NCBI RefSeq assembly: GCF_001718415.1 | Contig: NZ_CP013378.1 | Location: 4,278,001-4,342,000, forward strand | Direction: 5' to 3' | Source: Burkholderia pseudomultivorans | GTDB lineage: Bacteria; Pseudomonadota; Gammaproteobacteria; Burkholderiales; Burkholderiaceae | DNA: 64,000 nucleotides | Shown: one piece after another, positions 55,860-64,000 of the stretch | How positions within the stretch are numbered: the stretch's first letter is position 1 | Layout: each line of letters starts with the position of its first letter | The notes under the pieces: model-generated | Told to the model about the DNA's origin: nothing | The model's input: the letters and a program-made list of their open reading frames with translations, nothing else | The model's database searches: none | Translations under genes and position numbers: made by a program

Positions 55860-55952
55860 CGCGGTAAACGCAGACGGGCGGCGCGGGTTTCCCCGCCGCC
55901 GCCCGTGCCGGCCGCCGCGCGCGTCGCGCGCCGCGGCCCCTTCATCCGGCGC

Positions 55953-56342
55953 TCAGTGCGCCTTCTTCTGGATGAACTCGATCTTGTAGCCGTCCGGATC
56001 CTCGACGAACGCGATCACGGTCGTGCCGTGCTTCATCGGGCCCGCTTCGCGCGTGACCTTGCCGCCCTGCGCCTTGATCTTCTCGCAGGCCGCGTACGCG
56101 TCGTCGACTTCCAGCGCCAGATGGCCGAAGCCGTTGCCGAGGTCGTAGGACGGCGTATCCCAGTTGTGGGTCAGCTCGATCACGGTGCCCGTGCTTTCGT
56201 CTTCGTAGCCGACGAACGCGAGCGTGAACCTGCCTTCCGGATAGTCGTCGCGGCGCAGCACCTTCATGCCGAGCAATTCGGTGTAGAACTTGATCGAGCG
56301 GTCGAGATCGCCGACTCGCAGCATCGTATGCAGCAAACGCAT
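55953..56342 (-). CDS. gloA: Lactoylglutathione lyase (glyoxalase I)
   Basis: A 129-residue nickel/zinc glyoxalase I that converts the hemithioacetal of methylglyoxal and glutathione to S-lactoylglutathione. The metal-binding residues fall in the expected places: His5 ([13 protein letters not shown]), Glu56 (TVIELTHNW), His74 ([10 protein letters not shown]) and Glu122 (YKIEFIQ). Length matches E. coli GloA (135). The ATG has no rival. It is convergent with the YgjP-like gene. Confidence 0.95.
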   Translation of the reverse strand: MRLLHTMLRVGDLDRSIKFYTELLGMKVLRRDDYPEGRFTLAFVGYEDESTGTVIELTHNWDTPSYDLGNGFGHLALEVDDAYAACEKIKAQGGKVTREAGPMKHGTTVIAFVEDPDGYKIEFIQKKAH

Positions 56343-56680
56343 GTGTCGTACTCCTGTGGGGACTTTCCAGAACCGGAAACTCTACCAGAGTCGCGCGAAT
56401 TCCGTCGCAGGCGCCCCGCCCGGCCGGGCCGACAGCGCGCCTCCGCTGCCGGCATGGCGCTCCCGCCGGATCCGCCGATCGGGTAACATCGCTGCACCTC
56501 GCACCAAAAGCGGGCACGGCACCCCGCCTCCCCGGGCCGGCATGCCGCGCGACACCGCCACGCGATCACCTGCCCATTCAGCCACACTGCCGTGCCAGAC
56601 CGCCGATACGAGCGCGCAGAACGCGCCGCCCGCCCGACCCCGTCCCCGCCACCGCCGCTGCGGGCCGCCGAGGCGCGCCG
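56343..56680. other. Intergenic region between gloA and the EamA transporter gene
   Basis: About 340 bases without a recognised gene. Both divergent promoters should be here, but no clear -35/-10 pair or operator is visible. Open frames on either strand have no motif support. Confidence 0.4.
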
Positions 56681-57610
56681 ATGACGACGCTCGCTCCCGC
56701 GCGGCGCGCGCTCGATGCGCGCGCCGCAGGCCTGATGCTGCTGCTGTGCGCGATCTGGGGCTTCCAGCAGGTCGCGATCAAGAGCACGAACGCCGCGATT
56801 CCGCCGATGTTCCAGGCCGGCCTGCGCTCGGTATTCGCCGCGCTGCTGCTGTGGGGCTGGGCCCGCTCGCGCGGCACGCCGCTGTTCCGCGCCGACGGCA
56901 CGTTCGGCGCCGGGCTCGCGGCCGGCGCGCTGTTCGCCGGCGAATTCATCTGCGTATTCTTCGGGCTGACGCTGACGAGCGCGTCGCACATGGCGATCTT
57001 CCTGTACACCGCGCCGTGCTTCACCGCGCTCGGCCTGCACCTGTTCGCGCCGGGCGAGCGCCTGCGGCCCGTCCAGTGGGCCGGCGTCGGCCTCGCGTTC
57101 GCCGGTATCGCGCTCGCGTTCGCGGACGGCTTCCTGAAACCGCTCGCGCCCGGCGCGTCGATGCTGGCGGGCCTCGCCGGCGATGCGCTCGGGATCCTCG
57201 GCGGCGCGATGTGGGCCGCGACGACGGTCGTCGTGCGCTCGACGTCGCTCGCGCGCGCCAGCGCCAGCAAGACGCTGTTCTACCAGCTCGCGGTATCGGC
57301 CGTCGTGCTGGTCGCACTCGCCGCGCTGCTCGGCCAGACCTCGTTCGCGCACGTCACGCCGGTGGCCGTCGCGAGCCTCGCGTACCAGTCGGTGATCGTC
57401 GCGTTCGTCAGTTATCTGTCGTGGTTCTGGCTGCTGACGCGCTACAGCGCGTCGCGGCTGTCGGTCTTTACGTTCCTGTCGCCGCTGTTCGGCGTCGCGT
57501 TCGGCGTGCTGCTGCTCGGCGAGTCGGTCGGCTGGCGCTTCATGTCGGCCGCCGCGCTGGTGCTGACCGGGATCGCGCTCGTCAACGCGCCGTCGCGCGG
57601 CCGGGCGTGA
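56681..57610 (+). CDS. EamA-family (DMT superfamily) transporter
   Basis: A 309-residue inner-membrane protein with ten predicted helices and two EamA repeats (residues about 12-143 and 165-303). GLMLLLCAIWGFQQVAIKSTNAAIPPMFQAGLRSVFAALLLW and YQSVIVAFVSYLSWFWLLTRYSASRLSVFTFLSPLFGVAFGVLLLGE are typical repeat segments. Members export amino acids, drugs or other metabolites. The ATG starts at a position without upstream in-frame alternatives of note. It is convergent with rsmA, with a terminator between. Confidence 0.9.
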   Translation: MTTLAPARRALDARAAGLMLLLCAIWGFQQVAIKSTNAAIPPMFQAGLRSVFAALLLWGWARSRGTPLFRADGTFGAGLAAGALFAGEFICVFFGLTLTSASHMAIFLYTAPCFTALGLHLFAPGERLRPVQWAGVGLAFAGIALAFADGFLKPLAPGASMLAGLAGDALGILGGAMWAATTVVVRSTSLARASASKTLFYQLAVSAVVLVALAALLGQTSFAHVTPVAVASLAYQSVIVAFVSYLSWFWLLTRYSASRLSVFTFLSPLFGVAFGVLLLGESVGWRFMSAAALVLTGIALVNAPSRGRA

Positions 57611-57640
57611 CGCGGCGCGCCACTGCCGCCGGCGCCGCGC

Positions 57641-57668
57641 ATGAAAAAGGCTGCCCGACCGGGCAGCC
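57641..57668 (-). terminator. Rho-independent terminator of the lptD-surA-pdxA-rsmA transcript
   Basis: An 8-bp perfect stem, GGCTGCCC (57649-57656) and GGGCAGCC (57661-57668), with a GACC loop. On the minus strand it is followed by TTTTTCAT. It lies 36 bp after the rsmA stop and also marks the end of the convergent EamA gene. Confidence 0.88.
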
Positions 57669-57703
57669 TCGACAGATCGGCTCGACGACGTGCGCGTCGC
57701 GCG

Positions 57704-58531
57704 TTATCCGGCCTTGCGCGCCGCGGCGAGCGCCTGCGTGACGCCGACGTATTCCGCCACGCTGACATCCTCCGCACGGCGCGCCAGATCGAAGCCGAGC
57801 GCGTCGAAATCGATCGCGTCGCGATAGTCGCCGAGCGTATTGCGCAGCATCTTGCGTCGCTGCGAGAACGCGGCCGTCACCAGCTCGCCGAGCAGCACCG
57901 GATCGACGTCCGGCAACTCGTGCGGCGCATACGGAATCATCCGGACGATCGCCGAATCGACCTTCGGCGGCGGCTGGAACGACTCGGGCGGCACGTCGAG
58001 CATCTTGTCCATCGCGTAGCGGTACTGCAGCATCACCGACAGCCGCGAGAACGCCTTCGTGCCCGGCTCCGCGACCATCCGCTCGACGACCTCGTTCTGC
58101 AGCATGAAATGCTGGTCGATCACCACGTCGGCGAACGTCATCAGGTGGAACAGCAGCGGGCTGGAAATGTTGTACGGCAGGTTGCCGACGATCCGCAGCG
58201 ACGGCGCATCGCCGGGCGCCGCGAGCGAGCGGAAGTCGAACGCGAGCGCATCGCCCGCGTGCAGTTCGAGCAACGCGCCGAAACGCTGCGTCAGCCGCGC
58301 GATCAGGTCGCGATCGAGTTCGACCGCGTACAGCGGCGACTCGGGCGTCGCCAGACGCTCGATCAGCGGCTCGGTCAGCGCGCCGAGCCCGGGGCCGATC
58401 TCGACCATCCGCTGGCCGCGCGCGGGCCCGATCGTCGAGACGATCGAGTCGATCACGCCGTGATCGACGAGGAAGTTCTGCCCGAAGCGCTTGCGCGCGA
58501 AATGGCCCTGATGCTGTCTGCTGTTCGACAT
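57704..58531 (-). CDS. rsmA: 16S rRNA (adenine(1518)-N(6)/adenine(1519)-N(6)) dimethyltransferase
   Basis: RsmA (KsgA) dimethylates A1518 and A1519 of 16S rRNA late in small-subunit assembly. The 275-residue protein has [15 protein letters not shown] at the N-terminus, SAM motif [30 protein letters not shown], and the catalytic [14 protein letters not shown]. Length matches E. coli KsgA (273). It lies 65 bp downstream of pdxA as last gene of the lptD-surA-pdxA-rsmA operon and is followed by a terminator. The ATG begins [18 protein letters not shown]. Confidence 0.97.
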   Translation of the reverse strand: MSNSRQHQGHFARKRFGQNFLVDHGVIDSIVSTIGPARGQRMVEIGPGLGALTEPLIERLATPESPLYAVELDRDLIARLTQRFGALLELHAGDALAFDFRSLAAPGDAPSLRIVGNLPYNISSPLLFHLMTFADVVIDQHFMLQNEVVERMVAEPGTKAFSRLSVMLQYRYAMDKMLDVPPESFQPPPKVDSAIVRMIPYAPHELPDVDPVLLGELVTAAFSQRRKMLRNTLGDYRDAIDFDALGFDLARRAEDVSVAEYVGVTQALAAARKAG

Positions 58532-58596
58532 CGACTGAAAAAAACGAAAAAAACGCGATGGATGAAGTCTAGTGGGGCCGCGCGGCCCCGGCCACG

Positions 58597-59586
58597 TCAG
58601 GCTGCGCGCCGATGGCGCGCCATCGTGACGGCCGTGTCGAGCGCGGCGACCATGCTGCCCGGATCGGCGCGGCCGGTGCCGGCCAGATCGAGCGCGGTGC
58701 CGTGATCGACCGAGGTGCGGATGATCGGCAGCCCGAGCGTGACGTTGATGCCCTCGCCGAACGTCGCGTACTTCAGCACGGGCAGCCCCTGGTCGTGGAA
58801 CATCGTGAGCACGCAGTCGGCATCGGCAAGATAGCGCGGCTGGAACAGCGTGTCGGCCGGGTACGGGCCGCGTGCGTCGATCCCCTGCGCTTTCGCCTGC
58901 GCGAGCGCCGGCGAGATCACGTCGATTTCCTCGCGGCCGAGATAGCCGTTCTCGCCCGCATGCGGGTTCAGGCCCGTCACGAGGATGCGCGGCGCGGCGA
59001 GGCCGAAGTCGCGCCGCAGGTCGCGATCGATGATCGCGAGCGTGTCGACCAGCCCGTCGATCGTCAGCGCGGCCGATACGTCCTTCAGCGGCAGGTGCGT
59101 CGTCGCGAGCGCGACGCGCAGCGGCGTGTCGCCGGTGCCGGCCAGCATCATCACGACGCGCGGCGTATGCGTGCGCTCGGCGAGGTATTCGGTATGGCCG
59201 GTGAACGGCACGCCCGCATCGTTGATCGTGCTCTTCTGCAGCGGCGCTGTGACGATCGCGTCGTAGCGGCCGGCCACCGCGCCGTCGATCGCCGCATCGA
59301 GCAGCCCGAGCACGTAGCGGCCGTTGGCCGCGTCCAGCTTGCCCGCCTGCGCCGGCGCGGCGAGCGGATGATGCTCGACCGACACGCGGCCGCCGCCCGC
59401 GAATACCGCGCGGTCGACGCCGACGGCCGCCGCGCGCGCGTCGAGCAGCGCGGCGTCGCCGAGCACGGTGAACTGCGCGTCGGGCCAGCGCGCGCCGGCG
59501 TCGCGCAGCGCCTGCACGGTCAGTTCGGGACCGACGCCCGCGGGCTCGCCGGTGGTGATCGCGATCTGCAGGGCGGGCGTCGTCAT
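58597..59586 (-). CDS. pdxA: 4-hydroxythreonine-4-phosphate dehydrogenase
   Basis: NAD-dependent enzyme of pyridoxal phosphate synthesis. The 329-residue product begins [22 protein letters not shown]; the metal-binding histidines are visible in [27 protein letters not shown] and [12 protein letters not shown]. It starts 11 bp after the surA stop, so the two are translationally close. Length matches E. coli PdxA (329). Confidence 0.97.
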   Translation of the reverse strand: MTTPALQIAITTGEPAGVGPELTVQALRDAGARWPDAQFTVLGDAALLDARAAAVGVDRAVFAGGGRVSVEHHPLAAPAQAGKLDAANGRYVLGLLDAAIDGAVAGRYDAIVTAPLQKSTINDAGVPFTGHTEYLAERTHTPRVVMMLAGTGDTPLRVALATTHLPLKDVSAALTIDGLVDTLAIIDRDLRRDFGLAAPRILVTGLNPHAGENGYLGREEIDVISPALAQAKAQGIDARGPYPADTLFQPRYLADADCVLTMFHDQGLPVLKYATFGEGINVTLGLPIIRTSVDHGTALDLAGTGRADPGSMVAALDTAVTMARHRRAA

Positions 59587-59597
59587 CGGATACTCGC

Positions 59598-60956
59598 TCA
59601 GTTCGCCGGGCCGACGCCGCCGATCTTGTACTGCACGTACGACGAATCGCGCAGCTCGCGCAGCCAGTCCGCATACGCCTGTTCGGCCTTGCGCTGGCCG
59701 ATCGCCTGACGCGCGATGTCCATCTGCTGCTGCACGGAGCCTTCCGCGTCGCGGCGGCCGATCACCTGGATCAGGTGGTAACCGTACTCGGTGCGCACCG
59801 GCTGGCTGATCTGGCCGTCCTGCAGGTTGTTCATCGCGCGCTCGAATTCCGGCACCGTCTCGCCGGGGCTGATCCAGCCGAGATCGCCGCCCTGCGACGC
59901 CGAGCCGTCCTGCGAATAGGTGCGCGCGAACTTCGCGAAATCGCCGCCTGCCTCGATCTGGTTGCGGATGTCGAGCAGTTGCTGGCGCGCCTGCCCTTCG
60001 GACTTGCCTTCGCCGACGCGCAGCAGGATGTGGCGCACGTGCGTCTGCACGATCTTCGGCGCGGCGGCCGTGGCGCCCTGGCTCTGGCGGCGATCGACCA
60101 GGCGGACGATCTCGAAGCCGTCCGGCACGCGGATCAGCGTCGGGTTGACCTGGCCCGGACGCAGCTTCGACGCGGCGTCGACGACTTCGGCCGGCAGCGC
60201 GCTCGGCGACTTGAAGCCGAGATCGCCGCCCTTCTTCGCGTCGCTCGCTTCCGAATTGTTCTTCGCGAGCTTCTCGAAATCGGCGCCCGACGTCGCCTGC
60301 TGCAGCAGCGCTTCGGCCTTCTTCTGCGCGGCTTCGATTTCGGTCTGCGGCGCGTTGGTCGGCGCCTTGATGAAGATGTGCTGGAAGCGCAGGTCCTGCT
60401 GCTGCGACGCGTTCGGCCCGCGCTGGCTCGCGATGTAGTTCGCGACCTCGGCGTCCGACACGGTGATCTTGCCGTCGACCTCGCGCTCGCGCAGCTTCGA
60501 CAGCATCAGCTCGGTACGCGCATCGGCCGTGAAGATGCTCCAGGGCACGCCCTGCGATTCGAGGCGCGCGCGATACTGGTCGAGCGTCATCCCGTTGGCC
60601 TGCGCGAGCCGCTGCAGCGTGGCCTGCACGGTCGCATCGTCGATGCGGATCCCGTCGTCCTTGGCCTTCTGCACCTGGATGCGTTCGAGCACCATCTGGT
60701 TCAGCACCTGCGCCCGCAGCTGGTCGGTCGGCGGCACCGGTGCGTTCTGCTGCTGCAGCCGGCGCGCGATCAGGCCGACGCGCTGGTCGAGTTCGCGGCC
60801 CGTGATCACGTCGTTGTTGACGACCGCGACGACTTCGTCGGCGAGCTGCGCGCCTTGCGAACCGAGCGCCTGCGCCGCGGCCGGCGCGGCGCCGAGCAGC
60901 GCGGCGGACGCGGCAAGGCTGGACACGACTGCCGCGAAACGAAGGGTTTTCTTCAT
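59598..60956 (-). CDS. surA: Periplasmic chaperone and peptidyl-prolyl isomerase SurA
   Basis: Chaperone that folds outer-membrane porins and LptD. The 452-residue product has a signal peptide (about residues 1-30, cleavage near APAAAQA), an N-terminal chaperone module ([30 protein letters not shown]), two parvulin domains (about 175-280 and 300-400; [13 protein letters not shown], and [17 protein letters not shown]) and a C-terminal helix. Two starts are near-equal: the ATG used, and a GTG two codons upstream that lies at a better distance from GGAG. It lies between lptD and pdxA. Confidence 0.96.
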   Translation of the reverse strand: MKKTLRFAAVVSSLAASAALLGAAPAAAQALGSQGAQLADEVVAVVNNDVITGRELDQRVGLIARRLQQQNAPVPPTDQLRAQVLNQMVLERIQVQKAKDDGIRIDDATVQATLQRLAQANGMTLDQYRARLESQGVPWSIFTADARTELMLSKLREREVDGKITVSDAEVANYIASQRGPNASQQQDLRFQHIFIKAPTNAPQTEIEAAQKKAEALLQQATSGADFEKLAKNNSEASDAKKGGDLGFKSPSALPAEVVDAASKLRPGQVNPTLIRVPDGFEIVRLVDRRQSQGATAAAPKIVQTHVRHILLRVGEGKSEGQARQQLLDIRNQIEAGGDFAKFARTYSQDGSASQGGDLGWISPGETVPEFERAMNNLQDGQISQPVRTEYGYHLIQVIGRRDAEGSVQQQMDIARQAIGQRKAEQAYADWLRELRDSSYVQYKIGGVGPAN

Positions 60957-61005
60957 TGCCACTGAGACTCCATTGAAATCGTGCTGACCGGTCAGACAGG
61001 CCGCG

Positions 61006-63366
61006 TTACTCGTAGTTGCTGAAGCGGGACATCGGCGGCGGCGCCGACGGCAGCGGCTGATAGCCCGGCACCCCGGCGCGGAACGCGGCCACGAGGCCGT
61101 TGTCGACGGTCGACAGCCCCTTGAGCGTCAGCTGCATCATGAAGCGCGTCGACGAATTCTGCTGTCCCGACGAATTCACGCCGTTCGCGAAGCGCTGCAC
61201 ACCGACGCCGAGCGCCCAGCAATCCGCGTCGTATTGTAAGCCGAGCAGCCCGTCGACCACGCGATCGCCGGCCAGATCGTAGTTGAAGCGGCCCACCGCG
61301 TACAGGCGCCGCGTGAGCGGCCATTGCGCGGACACCAGGAACTGGTTGATCGGCTGGCCGTCGAGCGTCGTGTTCGCGCGCGTGTAGCGATAGCCGACGT
61401 TGATCACCTTGCGCTCGCCGGGGCTGAAGCCGAAACCGACGCTCGACTTCACGAGCTGGTTGTTGTTCTGGTTGTACTGGAACGCCGTCTCGGACATGAA
61501 GCCCGAGCCGAGCTTCAGCGCGGCGCCGACGATCAGGTCGGAATGGCGCGCCTGCACCGCGGACTGGCCGGAATTCAGCGTCACGCGCTGGTCGGCGAAG
61601 TAGTACTGCTGCGCGACCACGAAGCGCGCGCGCTCGTCGCCGGTACGCGGATCGATGAAGCGCGACGTCAGGCCGGCCGTGATCCGGTTCGCGTCGGCGA
61701 TCCGGTCGTTGCCGACGAACGTGTTCGGCTGGTAGATCTCCGCGAGGCCGAAGTCCGATTCCGCGGTGTCGAACAGCGGCGCGTTCGACTGGTCGCGGTA
61801 CGGCGTGTACACGTAGTACAGGCGCGGCTCGAGGGTCTGGATGAAGTCCTGGCCGAACAGGCGCACCGAGCGGTCGAAGATCAGGCCCGAGTCGAAGCTC
61901 ACGGTCGGGATCGACTCGGTGAAGCGCTTCGGGTTGTTCGGCGTGCTCGACGACAGGTAGTTCAGGTCGTACGACGCGAAGTGGTACTGCACCTTCGGCA
62001 CGACGAAGTAGCCGGGCCCGTACACGCCGTATGCGATGTACGGGTTGAAGACGATCCGGTCGCCTTCGGTCGAATCGGCCGTCGTGATGCGGAACCGCGA
62101 ATAGTCGGCTTCCGCGCCGAAGTCGAAGCCGCCGACGTTGTACTTCGTGTACTTCACGTTCAACTGCGGCTCGCGGCTGTACGGCGCGATCGACGGCGGC
62201 AGCGTCTGCCAGTGCTGGTAGCGCGCGAGCACCGACCACGGGCCGTTGTTGTACGTGAGCCCCGCTTCCTGCTGGTACAGCGTCTGCGTCCCGTTGATGA
62301 ACTGGTTCATCGACCCAAGGTCTTCGGGATAGGTGTTGTCCGAGACCTTGTTGTAATAGACGTAGCCGCCGAACCCGCCGCCGAAGTTCTGCTGGTGCTG
62401 CCAGTAGATCGCGTAGCGGTTGCGGTGCGCAAGCCGGTCGTCCGGCAGGTAGTTCGCCGTAAACGTGCCCGAATAGCTGGGCGACAGGTAGCGGAACGTC
62501 GCCTCGGTCTGCACGCCGCGCCGCGAGATGATGCGCGGCGTGATCGTCAGGTCGCGGTTCGGCGCGATGTTGAAGTAGTACGGCAGCGACAGCTCGAACC
62601 CGTTGTTCGAGTTCATCGAGAACGTCGGCGGCAGCAGGCCGCTGCGGCGCTCGCCCGACAGCGGGAAGGTCATCCACGGGCTCGCGAAGATCGGCACGCC
62701 CTGGAAGAACAGCACGCCGTTGCGCGCGGTGCCCTCGTCGGCGCCCGTGTCGAAGTCGAAGCGGCTGCCCTTGATGTACCACGCGGGATGGGTCGCGCAC
62801 TGGCACGCCGTGTAGGTGCCGTTGACGAACACCGAGCGCTCGCTGTCGAGCAGGTCGACGCGTTCCGCGCTGCCCGAGCCGCCCGTCACGTTGAAGTGAT
62901 ACTTCGGCGCGGTCATGAAGCCCTGGTTCGCCTCGATCTTCAGATGCGCCTCGGGGCCTGCGAACGACGTGCCGCCATTGATCACGCGGACCTGGCCGTA
63001 CGCGTCGGCCATGTCGGTATCCTGATCGTAGTGGAGCGCGTCGGCCTTCACGACCGCGTCGCCGCGCCGCAGCTCGGCGGAGCCCTTCGCGGCCATGTCC
63101 TGCTCGGCGGTGCCGCTCGTATGGTCGGCGATCACGAAGGCGGCCGGCTTCGCACCGTCCTTCAGCGGATGATCCTCGAGCTGCGGTGCGAGACGCAGAT
63201 CCCACGGCGAGTCGAGCGGCTGCGGCTGCGCGGCCGCGCCCGTCAGCTGCGCGTGCGACACGGCCGGCACGAGGCCGGGCACGGCCAGCAGTGCGAGCGC
63301 GAGCCGCCGTTTGCGCGGCGCCCCGTCAGCGGGGAAGACATTCGGGAATAGCGGTTTGGGCGGCAT
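61006..63366 (-). CDS. lptD: LPS-assembly protein LptD
   Basis: Outer-membrane beta-barrel that inserts LPS in the outer leaflet together with LptE. The 786-residue product has a long signal peptide (cut near AVSHAQ, residue 40), an OstA/LptA-like periplasmic domain (about 85-200) and a C-terminal barrel of about 500 residues ending in MSRFSNYE. Cysteines are few: C188 and C190 (TACQCATHP) and C716 (DADCWALG). It lacks the Cys right after the signal peptide that forms the first disulfide in E. coli. It leads the lptD-surA-pdxA-rsmA operon. Confidence 0.97.
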   Translation of the reverse strand: MPPKPLFPNVFPADGAPRKRRLALALLAVPGLVPAVSHAQLTGAAAQPQPLDSPWDLRLAPQLEDHPLKDGAKPAAFVIADHTSGTAEQDMAAKGSAELRRGDAVVKADALHYDQDTDMADAYGQVRVINGGTSFAGPEAHLKIEANQGFMTAPKYHFNVTGGSGSAERVDLLDSERSVFVNGTYTACQCATHPAWYIKGSRFDFDTGADEGTARNGVLFFQGVPIFASPWMTFPLSGERRSGLLPPTFSMNSNNGFELSLPYYFNIAPNRDLTITPRIISRRGVQTEATFRYLSPSYSGTFTANYLPDDRLAHRNRYAIYWQHQQNFGGGFGGYVYYNKVSDNTYPEDLGSMNQFINGTQTLYQQEAGLTYNNGPWSVLARYQHWQTLPPSIAPYSREPQLNVKYTKYNVGGFDFGAEADYSRFRITTADSTEGDRIVFNPYIAYGVYGPGYFVVPKVQYHFASYDLNYLSSSTPNNPKRFTESIPTVSFDSGLIFDRSVRLFGQDFIQTLEPRLYYVYTPYRDQSNAPLFDTAESDFGLAEIYQPNTFVGNDRIADANRITAGLTSRFIDPRTGDERARFVVAQQYYFADQRVTLNSGQSAVQARHSDLIVGAALKLGSGFMSETAFQYNQNNNQLVKSSVGFGFSPGERKVINVGYRYTRANTTLDGQPINQFLVSAQWPLTRRLYAVGRFNYDLAGDRVVDGLLGLQYDADCWALGVGVQRFANGVNSSGQQNSSTRFMMQLTLKGLSTVDNGLVAAFRAGVPGYQPLPSAPPPMSRFSNYE

Positions 63367-63578
63367 CTATCGTTTGGCGAATCGCCCCTTGTCAACCGCG
63401 CCTTCGCGCACGGCCGTCCCGCGCCGTCGAACCGCGACTGCGGCTGAGCGCAAACCGGGGAGGCGATCGGGCGAACGGCGCGACAGGCGGCGGCCTGCAC
63501 GGCGGAAGCTGACGCGGGGCGCGTCAAAAAAGTCGTGGGGTATTATATGGCAAGACGTTCCCCCCTCCGCCGAGTTTC

Positions 63579-64000
63579 ATGACGCCCCCATCCACCGCCG
63601 CTCACCCCGACGCCCGCGTCGACGCGCTCGCCGCCTGGCTGCGCCCGCTCGCCGGCCGCTACGCCCTCGACCTGTCGACCCTCGCGCCCGCGTCGTCGGA
63701 CGCCAGTTTCCGCCGCTATTTCCGTGTCGCGTCGGCCGCGAGCCCCGGCGGCTCGCTGATCGCCGTCGATGCGCCGCCGCCCGAGAAATGCCGCGAATTC
63801 GTGCAGGTCGCGCAGCTGCTCGCCGCCGCCGGCGACCATGTGCCGGAGGTGCTGGCCCACGATTTCGACGCCGGCTTCATGCTCGTGACCGATCTCGGCC
63901 GCACCTCGTACATCTCGGTGCTCGATCCGGCCCAGCCGCTCGCCGCGCGGCCGCTGATGCGCGACGCGTTCGACGCGCTGATCCGCTTCCAGCTGACGTC
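63579..64000 (+). CDS. amgK: N-acetylmuramate/N-acetylglucosamine kinase AmgK (partial)
   Basis: The N-terminal 140 residues of a sugar kinase of the aminoglycoside phosphotransferase fold; it runs off the right edge. The sequence PASSDASFRRYFRV, VDAPPPEKCREFVQVAQLLAAAG and MLVTDLGRTSYISVL is typical of AmgK, which phosphorylates MurNAc/GlcNAc in the anabolic peptidoglycan recycling route. Divergence from lptD-surA is the known Pseudomonas arrangement, where murU follows amgK. The ATG at 63579 is the only good start; a TATTAT at 63541-63546 might be a -10 element. Confidence 0.88.
   Translation, partial: MTPPSTAAHPDARVDALAAWLRPLAGRYALDLSTLAPASSDASFRRYFRVASAASPGGSLIAVDAPPPEKCREFVQVAQLLAAAGDHVPEVLAHDFDAGFMLVTDLGRTSYISVLDPAQPLAARPLMRDAFDALIRFQLT

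Overview
The window is a GC-rich (high-60s percent), densely coding stretch of ordinary bacterial chromosome. Gene content and order (sucCD next to recX-recA and a TctDE-type two-component pair; miaB-phoH-ybeY-corC-lnt; glyQS-gmhB-plsC; lptD-surA-pdxA-rsmA opposite amgK), GC-rich codon use and the FMN-riboswitch-controlled ribB all fit a betaproteobacterium of the genus Burkholderia, most likely chromosome 1 of a B. cepacia complex species. The genus is an inference from protein resemblance and gene order, without a database search. I see no insertion sequence, prophage, integrase, CRISPR array or rRNA operon, and only one tRNA.

Layout. 1-4.5 kb (minus): sucD (cut by the window edge), sucC, a DUF2889 protein, recX and recA, with a perfect LexA box at the recA promoter. 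4.7-8.9 kb (plus): TctD/TctE-like regulator and kinase, then an MHS-family transporter. 9.0-14.2 kb: tRNA-Met with a clear promoter and terminator, two small membrane proteins, a LysR regulator, a GlxA-type AraC regulator divergent from an InhA-like isonitrile hydratase, a cupin, an orphan PAAR protein and a MAPEG gene broken by an in-frame TGA. 14.6-22.2 kb: a large divergent bifunctional penicillin-binding protein, a GFA-family protein, a second MHS transporter behind a striking three-repeat operator, a DUF1272 protein, and the divergent dgoR/dgoD galactonate pair. 22.3-28.7 kb: CopD-like protein, two multihaem cytochromes c, RhlE helicase, a PNPOx-like protein and a ferritin-like diiron protein.

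29-35 kb is a glycerol catabolism region: glpR, two small genes, then glpD, glpK and glpF; glpF has altered NPA motifs. 35-40.4 kb: HAD phosphatase, ribB with its FMN riboswitch and a candidate terminator, an XRE-cupin regulator, and a divergent MFS exporter/LysR pair with a palindromic operator. 40.6-48 kb is a housekeeping RNA and envelope block: miaB, phoH, ybeY, a ChaC-like cyclotransferase, a tiny lipoprotein, corC and lnt. 48-55.9 kb: a membrane protein, a TPR-glycosyltransferase-like protein, glyQ, glyS, gmhB, a PlsC-like acyltransferase and a YgjP-like metallopeptidase. 56-64 kb: gloA, an EamA transporter, then rsmA, pdxA, surA and lptD on the minus strand, and the start of amgK on the plus strand.

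Much of the right half serves the cell envelope: lipoprotein acylation (lnt), LPS heptose (gmhB), phospholipid (plsC), LPS export and porin folding (lptD, surA) and peptidoglycan recycling (amgK). I found no complete, clearly novel multi-gene system. The observations most worth a second look are the three-repeat IclR-style operator before the transporter at 18.4 kb, the TGA inside the MAPEG gene, the degenerate transglycosylase domain of the 1035-residue PBP, the NPI/SPA-type glpF, and the ferritin-like protein with a palindrome on its promoter.
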